A DNA stretch of 64,000 bases. Origin: Aerococcaceae bacterium DSM 111022. Lineage in GTDB: Bacteria > Bacillota > Bacilli > Lactobacillales > Aerococcaceae. The translations under genes were made by a program, and so were the position numbers. Below the pieces are notes generated by a model. That model saw nothing but the letters and a program-made list of their open reading frames with translations, was not told the origin of the DNA and ran no database searches. This document shows, piece by piece, positions 27,357 to 33,949 of this stretch. Each line of letters starts with the position of its first letter. The first letter of the stretch is position 1. The stretch spans positions 180,325 to 244,324 of the forward strand of contig JACBXO010000006.1 of assembly GCA_015863195.1 (NCBI GenBank), read 5' to 3'.

Positions 27357-28613
27357 TTAGTTTGTCTCCTCATCTCGTAAAAAGTAGTCTTGATATAAAT
27401 TTTTTGTCCCAACCGCTTTATGTAAGCCACCTAAGGATAAGAACGCCAACGAATCACAACCAATAATATCAACCATCTCTTCGATCGTATGATTTGCTGA
27501 AATTAAATCATCCTCATCAGGAATATCAACCGTAACATTATTACTTTTGACAATTTCCGGTGCCGCAATACGCACATGTACTTTATTCGCCCCTTTGTCT
27601 TTCAAGTTTTGAACAATGCGCTTAATCGTTGTCCCACGAACAATCGAATCATCAACTAAAATAATATCTTGATTTTGAATATTCACTCGAATCGGCGTTA
27701 ATTTAATCGTCACACCTCGCTCACGCTCAGCTTGTGACATTTCGATAAAAGTACGGCCAATATAATTATTCCGGATAAATCCTTGTTGGTATTCAATGTC
27801 CGAAGCATTGGCATATCCAAGTGCCGCAATAATTCCGGAGTCAGGCGCTCCGATGACAATATCAGCATCAACCGGATTTTCTTCATATAGTTTTTCCCCC
27901 ATACGGTAGCGCGCTTCATATACTGAACGACCGTCAATCACGGAGTCAGGACGCGCCGTATAGACATATTCAAAAGCACAAACAGTCGCTTCTTCATTGG
28001 ATAAATAATAAGAAGTTTGACCTAACAGTGTATGAACAAATAATTCACCTGGCTGCATATCACGGACAAAACGTGTATTCGTTGCTTCAAAAGCACAAGA
28101 TTCAGTCGCAATAATTGCGGTATCTTTGTCATAACCGATACAAAGTGGTTTAATCCCTTCAATGTCACGGTAAGCAATCATTTTTTCTGGCGTCATATAC
28201 AAAATCGTAAAAGCACCTTGTAAACTAATTAAGTAGTCGCGAATAACTGAGACATTGGCTGTTTCTAACTTAGCAATTAATTCATCTACCGTGAAATCTG
28301 GATTGGTGATAATACCGTCAATTGCCAACAAGCCACCATTATGTTGAATGGGCATATCTGGCATAGCAGTATCATAGCGGAATTTATATTTAACAAATCC
28401 CAACCCTTTATTCCCGCGTAAATCATCATGCCAGTCTTTAGCAAAATTACGCTTTACTTGACCTCTACCAATATGACTATCAATGCCACCTTCATGTAAA
28501 GTCGCAATACCTACTGATTGTTGTCCACGATGTTGGAGTGCATATAGACCGAAATAAATTTCTTGAAATGCTGAAACATCACGGGTTGAAAAGTATCCGA
28601 AAATTCCACTCAT
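27357..28613 (-). CDS. purF: PurF-like amidophosphoribosyltransferase with degenerate glutaminase domain
   Basis: 418 residues. The phosphoribosyltransferase half is intact: APDSG near 254 and the PRPP loop VDDSIVRGTT (320-329). The N-terminal Ntn-hydrolase glutaminase domain is recognisable (LQHRGQ, 26-31) but looks dead. The protein begins MSGIFG instead of exposing the nucleophilic Cys; GHVRY is GFVKY (72-76); the oxyanion motif HNGN is IDGI (98-101); the TSD segment is missing. An in-frame stop lies five codons upstream, so no hidden Cys is available. The C-terminal CxxC of the Bacillus-type Fe-S cluster is also gone. It probably uses ammonia rather than glutamine. Ser-start PurF-like paralogues occur in Clostridia and Bacteroidetes, but here it is the only purF in the operon. 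Confidence 0.9.
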   Translation of the reverse strand: MSGIFGYFSTRDVSAFQEIYFGLYALQHRGQQSVGIATLHEGGIDSHIGRGQVKRNFAKDWHDDLRGNKGLGFVKYKFRYDTAMPDMPIQHNGGLLAIDGIITNPDFTVDELIAKLETANVSVIRDYLISLQGAFTILYMTPEKMIAYRDIEGIKPLCIGYDKDTAIIATESCAFEATNTRFVRDMQPGELFVHTLLGQTSYYLSNEEATVCAFEYVYTARPDSVIDGRSVYEARYRMGEKLYEENPVDADIVIGAPDSGIIAALGYANASDIEYQQGFIRNNYIGRTFIEMSQAERERGVTIKLTPIRVNIQNQDIILVDDSIVRGTTIKRIVQNLKDKGANKVHVRIAAPEIVKSNNVTVDIPDEDDLISANHTIEEMVDIIGCDSLAFLSLGGLHKAVGTKNLYQDYFLRDEETN

Positions 28614-28631
28614 TTTTATACCTTCTTAATT

Positions 28632-29102
28632 TTATAAGTCTTGAATGTCGTCATTCATTTTGACTACATTCTCTTGCATCGTCACTTTATAATCTTTTAA
28701 TTTTTGAGCTAACTTTTCATCTTGTAACGCTAAAATTTGTGTGGCTAAAATAGCTGCATTTTGCCCACCATCAATCGCAACGGTTGCTACAGGAACACCT
28801 GAAGGCATTTGAACCGTTGAAAGCAATGCATCTAAACCATCTAAAGTCGAAGATTTCACTGGAATACCAATCACTGGTTTTGTTGTCGCTCCTGCTAAAA
28901 CCCCAGCTAAGTGAGCTGCCTTACCAGCCATCGCGATATAAACATCTGCTTCATCTTTTGCAACTTCTTCCAGTAATAAATCTAAAGCACGGTGCGCTGA
29001 AATAACTAAGACTTTATATTCAACACCAAATTCTTTTAGCTGATCCACCACTTTTTTGGCAATTGCTTTATCTGATGAACTTCCCATAACGATTGTAATC
29101 AT
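28632..29102 (-). CDS. purE: N5-carboxyaminoimidazole ribonucleotide mutase
   Basis: 156 residues. Class I-like PurE with GSSSDK (7-12), SAHR (35-38) and [22 protein letters not shown]. Two core motifs deviate: SAHRTP is SAHRAL, and GGAAHLPG is GKAAHLAG (60-67). Class I PurE normally needs PurK to make its substrate; no purK is in the operon or window. AAGGAG precedes the ATG. A hairpin separates it from purL. Confidence 0.93.
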   Translation of the reverse strand: MITIVMGSSSDKAIAKKVVDQLKEFGVEYKVLVISAHRALDLLLEEVAKDEADVYIAMAGKAAHLAGVLAGATTKPVIGIPVKSSTLDGLDALLSTVQMPSGVPVATVAIDGGQNAAILATQILALQDEKLAQKLKDYKVTMQENVVKMNDDIQDL

Positions 29103-29169
29103 AATTAAAATTCTCCTTTAAGATTGATAAAAAAACAGAGTCGGTAATTTCTTGATTTAATAATTTAGA

Positions 29170-29199
29170 AGCCAGCTCTTTCAAGGAAATTAGCTGGCT
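29170..29199 (-). other. Intercistronic hairpin between purL and purE
   Basis: AGCCAGCT pairs with AGCTGGCT across a 14-base loop. No clear T run follows on the minus strand, so an RNA processing or stability element is more likely than a terminator. Confidence 0.45.
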
Positions 29200-29205
29200 A
29201 AACTT

Positions 29206-32200
29206 TTAAGCAAAGTAAGCACGTGCTTGTTGAATAAATGTTGGCAGTCCAACAATCTCAATATTTTGATATAAATCTTTGTCCATACGCTCCACATTCG
29301 ACACACTCGCAAAGACTAATCCATCAGGACTCGTTACCGCGTCCACTGCATATTCATTGAAATGCTCTTTAAACATCGACAGTACCTGACCATTTTCAAG
29401 CATTTTATCTCGCTTAGTTCCTAAATCAATGCCGCCCCATTTAGTTGCTAGAGCAGTTGAGTAATGGCTTGTTTCTTCATTTGACCACGGACTATTTTGT
29501 GAAATAATTTGGGCTGTTTCAATGTCGCTAACAAATTTGGCATAAGGATTTAAGACCATTTCAAGTGTAGTGCCTGCTTTAATCTCACCAAATTCAATCA
29601 AACCGGTGCGTATTAATGCTCCTGCAGCTGAACCTGATCCAAAGATTAAACGCTTCTTCGCTAAATGAGCATGAATTGCTTCTTTTACTGCTGCGTCTTC
29701 TAACACTAAGTCCCAACCACGCGCTAAATCATCCGGCTCGTTTGCAAAGACAAATCCTGACGCAAAAGCAACTACTTGATAATCCGCAATTTTCGCTGCA
29801 AATTCCTGCACGCTTTGTTGATATGCTGCTTTATTTGATGTTTTGATAATATGGAAATCAGATTCAAAACCAGCCGCTTCAAACGCCGCACGCAAATCAT
29901 ATTCCGTATTAGCACCCAAGTGTACCGGAATTAACACCTTTGCTTCTGCTTCTGGTGATTTTCTCTCTTCAAAATTACCCATTAATTCCGGCACATCAAT
30001 CTCATAGCGGTCTAAACGACTATAAACTGACGCCAAAACATCATTTGAAGTTTCATATAATTCATCAATTGCTAAAGTAATGCTCGCTAATTTAATTTCC
30101 GCTTCGATGGTTGTTCCAACTACTTCATAATCGATCCCTTCTAATGCAGATTCATCCGCCACTTCTAAAAGGAATGAGCCCATCATCGGTGCCGTTAAGC
30201 GCCCTTTAACCGCATCAGTTAACTCAACACCAATAACATTCCCATAACTCATCTCAACAATTTCTTGCAGTAAGCCATTGTAATTAACCGTTGTTGCTGC
30301 TTCTAATTGACCTTGTTGATTCAATGAATAAATCGTTTCATAAATCGTTTTGGCTTTATTAAAATCAATGGTTCCATCTTCTAAAATCGGATTTTCAACT
30401 AAAACCACTTTATTCCCTACCGCTTTAAAAGCACGGGATAGAACAGACTTTGTTGAACCGGTTGCTACTGCAAAAGACAATAATGACGGAGGTACATTTA
30501 ATTCTTCAAATGAACCAGACATCGAGTCCTTCCCACCAATTGAAGCCAGCCCCAATTTATCCATCACAGTATTAGCACCTAATAATGCAAGAACAGGTTT
30601 ACCCCAACGTTCTGGCACTGATTCTAAACGCTCAAAATATTCTTGGAAAGTTAAACGCGCTGTCTTATAATCAAAACCAAGTGCTACTAAGCGACCAATT
30701 GACTCAACCACCGCATAATAACCACCATGGAATGGCGAATTGATCGCTAATTCTGGTTGGAAACCATAGGCCATCACTGAAGTAGTGGTCGTATCCCCTT
30801 TACGAGCAGGTAATCTTGAAATCATCCCCAACTCTTTTGTACGACGCAACTTTCCGCCATAAGGGTAAAGCACCGTTGCCCGACCAATCGTCGCATCGAA
30901 TTGTTCATCCATCGCCTGTTGGCTAGCACGGTTTAAGTCGGTGATATATTCATTAATGGCTTCTACTGACAATTCAATCTCAGCACGTTTGAATAAATCC
31001 ATATCTGGCTGAACTAATAAAGCATTCTCATGCTTATCCGCACCCGCAGAATCTAAAAATTCACGGCTTAATTGAATGACAGTCTCACCGTTATAAGTAA
31101 TAGTCATTGTTGCATCATCAGTTACTGTAGCTACGATTGTAGCTTCAACGTCTTCTTCATCTGCAAATGCCAGGAAGGCTTCTACATCACTTTCACGAAC
31201 GACCACTGCCATACGCTCTTGTGACTCAGAAATTGCAATTTCCCCCGCATGCATACCATCATATTTAACCGGTACTTTTTCGAGCTCAATATGTAAACCA
31301 TCTGCTAATTCACCGATTGCTACCGCAACACCACCAGCTCCGAAGTCGTTACAACGACGAATTAATTTAGTTGCTTCACCATTACGGAACAAACGACCAA
31401 TTTTACGTTGCACAGAAGCATTTCCTTTTTGAACTTCTGCTCCTGCTTGTTCTAATGATTCTTCGGTTTGTATTTTCGATGATCCAACCGCTCCACCAAC
31501 ACCGTCACGTCCAGTCTTTCCACCTAAAAGAATTACTTTATCCCCAGTATTCGGCTCTTCTTTAACAATATTTTCTTTAGGCGCTGCAGAAATTAAAGCC
31601 CCCAATTCCATACGTTTCGCTTCAAATCCTGGATGGTAAACTTCTTCGTTATAACCACCTGTTACACCGTATTGGTTTAGATAATCAGAATAACCTGCTA
31701 AAGCGGTTTGTGAGATGACGCGTTGTGGTAATTTACCTTCGCGTGTTTCGTCCCATGCAAGTGTTGGATTATGTGCACCACCAACACGCATAGCTTGGTA
31801 TACCCAGCTACGACCTGATAGAGGATCACGAACGCCTCCACCTAAACATGTTGACGCCCCACCAAATGGCTCGATTTCTGTTGGGTGATTATGCGTTTCA
31901 TTCTTGAAGTATAAAATCCAATCTTCCTCTTGACCATCAACATCGACTTTAATCTCTAAAGTACAGGCATTCACTTCCGCAGATACTTCCATATCATCCA
32001 ACATACCTTTCGCCCGTAAATCACGTGATTGAACTGTTCCCAGCTCCATTAAAGTGATTGGACGATCCGTACGTTTGAGTCGGTCACGTTGCTCTAAATA
32101 GTTATCTAAGGCAGAAGCGAATAAATCTTTATAGAAACCATCTTCGATGTCAATATTGTCTATATGTGTATTAAATGTTGTATGACGGCAGTGATCAGAC

Positions 32201-32835
32201 CAATAAGTGTCGATTACCTTTAATTCCCATAGATTTGGATTACGCTTAATTTCTTTAAAATGAGTTTGAGCAAATGTCAAATCATCTAAATCCATGGCAA
32301 ATTGACTACCAAATACACGCAATTCATCTTCTGTATAATCGATAAAGCCTTCAATTGGATCTAATTCAGACCAGTCTGAGTCCATTAATTTTGGTGTGCT
32401 TGGTTCAACCGTTACTTCAACATTTTCGACTGGATTTAATAAATAATGTTTAAATTGTTCTAATTGGCCAGTTGTAATTCCTTTAATATCAAGCATTGTT
32501 GAGTGATGTACAGTGACATTTTCAAAACCTAAAATATTACGGACAAATTTTTGAGTCATTTCTTCAGTTTCATTATATTGTCCCGTTACTTGGCGGTAAC
32601 GGAATAGATGTTCGCCCGCTTCAGGGATGATTGAGTCATAAATAGCTCGAGATGATATTTCAAAAACTTTCGATTTAATTTCGTCGATTTGTTCTTTTGT
32701 TGCACCTTCAAAATCAAACACATTATATTCGTCAATAGTAAATCCTTCTGACCATCCTAAAAAGTTGATGGCTTCCTTTTCCAATAAATCAACATGCTGA
32801 TTACGATGATTTAATTCTTGTGTTATAACTCTCAT
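29206..32835 (-). CDS. purL: Phosphoribosylformylglycinamidine synthase with degenerate glutaminase domain
   Basis: 1209-residue single-chain PurL. The N-terminal and synthetase domains are intact: YWSDHCRHTTF (211-221), KNETHNHPTEIEPFGGAST (311-329) and the SGGKDSM-type loop (IGGKDSMSGS). The C-terminal class I glutaminase domain (~950-1209) keeps its outline (LIPVHLGANTEYD) but not its active site. The nucleophile elbow GICNGFQ is GSGSAAG (1066-1072), putting Gly1068 at the Cys position; the oxyanion GGF is SGF; the VSHGEGRF His motif is not found. Ammonia-dependent FGAM synthesis is the simplest reading. AAGGAG precedes the ATG. Confidence 0.93.
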   Translation of the reverse strand: MRVITQELNHRNQHVDLLEKEAINFLGWSEGFTIDEYNVFDFEGATKEQIDEIKSKVFEISSRAIYDSIIPEAGEHLFRYRQVTGQYNETEEMTQKFVRNILGFENVTVHHSTMLDIKGITTGQLEQFKHYLLNPVENVEVTVEPSTPKLMDSDWSELDPIEGFIDYTEDELRVFGSQFAMDLDDLTFAQTHFKEIKRNPNLWELKVIDTYWSDHCRHTTFNTHIDNIDIEDGFYKDLFASALDNYLEQRDRLKRTDRPITLMELGTVQSRDLRAKGMLDDMEVSAEVNACTLEIKVDVDGQEEDWILYFKNETHNHPTEIEPFGGASTCLGGGVRDPLSGRSWVYQAMRVGGAHNPTLAWDETREGKLPQRVISQTALAGYSDYLNQYGVTGGYNEEVYHPGFEAKRMELGALISAAPKENIVKEEPNTGDKVILLGGKTGRDGVGGAVGSSKIQTEESLEQAGAEVQKGNASVQRKIGRLFRNGEATKLIRRCNDFGAGGVAVAIGELADGLHIELEKVPVKYDGMHAGEIAISESQERMAVVVRESDVEAFLAFADEEDVEATIVATVTDDATMTITYNGETVIQLSREFLDSAGADKHENALLVQPDMDLFKRAEIELSVEAINEYITDLNRASQQAMDEQFDATIGRATVLYPYGGKLRRTKELGMISRLPARKGDTTTTSVMAYGFQPELAINSPFHGGYYAVVESIGRLVALGFDYKTARLTFQEYFERLESVPERWGKPVLALLGANTVMDKLGLASIGGKDSMSGSFEELNVPPSLLSFAVATGSTKSVLSRAFKAVGNKVVLVENPILEDGTIDFNKAKTIYETIYSLNQQGQLEAATTVNYNGLLQEIVEMSYGNVIGVELTDAVKGRLTAPMMGSFLLEVADESALEGIDYEVVGTTIEAEIKLASITLAIDELYETSNDVLASVYSRLDRYEIDVPELMGNFEERKSPEAEAKVLIPVHLGANTEYDLRAAFEAAGFESDFHIIKTSNKAAYQQSVQEFAAKIADYQVVAFASGFVFANEPDDLARGWDLVLEDAAVKEAIHAHLAKKRLIFGSGSAAGALIRTGLIEFGEIKAGTTLEMVLNPYAKFVSDIETAQIISQNSPWSNEETSHYSTALATKWGGIDLGTKRDKMLENGQVLSMFKEHFNEYAVDAVTSPDGLVFASVSNVERMDKDLYQNIEIVGLPTFIQQARAYFA

Positions 32836-32851
32836 TTTAGGCTCCTTATTA

Positions 32852-33532
32852 CTATACTAAGTATTTACCAATTTCTAATGGATTCACTGAATCGTCTCCA
32901 TCAAAAACACGCATATTTCCTCCAGAAACTTCATCAATTAACACAATTTCGTCACTGCCTTCTAAACGACCAAATTCTAGTTTTATATCATATAATTCTA
33001 AACCTTTAGTAGCCAATTCACCTTTAATGACATTTGAAATATCTAAAGTTAACTGTTTAATCGTGTCATATTCACCTGGTTTTAAAACACCTAATAGAAC
33101 TAAAGCATCTTCATTTATTAATGGATCTTCACGGTCATCATCTTTTAATGTAAATTCCACATAATCTGGAATTTTTGTACCACTTTCAATATATAATCCA
33201 TAACGACGGATAAAACTACCAACTGCTTTAAAGCGACAAATCACTTCTAAACCTTCTCCAAATACTGTCGCTCTCTTAATCTGCATTAAGTTTTCATCTA
33301 GTTTTGAGTCGACATAATGAGTCGGAATGCCTTTTTCTTCCAGTTTTTCAAAAAAGTATTTAGATACTTCAATATTTGCTTTACCAGAACCTTCAACGGT
33401 TAAACCAACATGATTAGCTCCTGGATCGAATTCTCCATCTTTACCTGTCATATCATCTTTGAAGTGAAAAAAAGTATTCCCCTCAGCATCTTGAAGTAAA
33501 TCTTTTGTCTTACCTTGGTAGATAGTTTCCAT
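32852..33532 (-). CDS. purC: Phosphoribosylaminoimidazole-succinocarboxamide synthase
   Basis: 226 residues. SAICAR synthetase: N-terminal METIYQGKTKDL, GSFIRRYG near 104-111, DYVEFTLKDDDREDPLINED and the C-terminal IDEVSGGNMRVFD. First gene of the purine operon. The ATG at 33532 has AAGGAG nine bases upstream; a second ATG at 33538 is too close to it. Its promoter region carries a PurBox. Confidence 0.95.
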   Translation of the reverse strand: METIYQGKTKDLLQDAEGNTFFHFKDDMTGKDGEFDPGANHVGLTVEGSGKANIEVSKYFFEKLEEKGIPTHYVDSKLDENLMQIKRATVFGEGLEVICRFKAVGSFIRRYGLYIESGTKIPDYVEFTLKDDDREDPLINEDALVLLGVLKPGEYDTIKQLTLDISNVIKGELATKGLELYDIKLEFGRLEGSDEIVLIDEVSGGNMRVFDGDDSVNPLEIGKYLV

Positions 33533-33577
33533 TAACATTCGCTCCTTTTTGTTTTCAATCAAACATATTACACAACC

Positions 33578-33605
33578 ATTGTAGACCAAAAAAACAAACT
33601 TTAAA
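33578..33605 (-). promoter_or_regulatory. Promoter of the purine operon
   Basis: -10 TACAAT (33578-33583), 16-bp spacer, -35 TTTAAA (33600-33605). Transcription would begin near 33571. The poor -35 fits an activator-dependent promoter. Confidence 0.55.
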
Positions 33606-33639
33606 ATGAAAAACAGACATTTTGAATAAGTTTAAAAAT

Positions 33640-33652
33640 AACGTTCGTGTTT
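33640..33652 (-). promoter_or_regulatory. PurBox (PurR site) upstream of purC
   Basis: AAACACGAACGTT matches 10 of 13 positions of the PurBox AWWWCCGAACWWT. Its central G is ~75 bp upstream of the inferred start site, close to the activating position described for Lactococcus PurR. A second similar word (AAACACGAATGTT) lies at about 33792-33806. Confidence 0.55.
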
Positions 33653-33851
33653 ATTGTTTTGGGTTTAATTTACTATCGCAATGCCGTTTACACAACCTTA
33701 ATATGGTAGTTACAAGATGTAGAGAATCCGAAATAGTTATCCCATACAAAATATAATCTGTGATAACGTAAGTTTTTGTTTCAGTTAAATAAAACATTCG
33801 TGTTTGAGCTATATGATATTTCTTAGCCCTTAATTCTCTAATAAACAACAT
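33651..33851 (-). CDS. Possible small protein in the purC leader region
   Basis: 66 codons starting MLFIRELRAKKYHIAQTRMF in the 417-bp gap between polA and purC. It ends LCKRHCDSKLNPKQ. It has a faint likeness to the small DUF6514-type proteins, but only AAGG precedes the ATG, and part of it overlaps the possible second PurBox. It may be noise in a regulatory region. I see no RNA gene or convincing purine riboswitch in the rest of this gap. Confidence 0.22.
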   Translation of the reverse strand: MLFIRELRAKKYHIAQTRMFYLTETKTYVITDYILYGITISDSLHLVTTILRLCKRHCDSKLNPKQ

Positions 33852-33904
33852 TTTACCTTGTTTAAGTTAATAAAGATTTAACAACAAATCTACTTTTATA
33901 TGCA

Positions 33905-33938
33905 AAAAAACTGCCAGACAAAATGCCTGACAGTTTAA
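33905..33938 (-). terminator. Terminator of polA
   Basis: Minus strand AAACTG-T-CAGGCA pairs imperfectly with TGTCTGGCAGTTT and is followed by TTTTTTT. Confidence 0.85.
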
Positions 33939-33949
33939 ATAATTTTTAA

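Noticed and set aside
33533..33949. Purine riboswitch before purC
   Set aside because: Fragments such as GTATGG and TCTCTAC occur, but the conserved loop sequences and P1-P3 pairing of the purine aptamer are not met.
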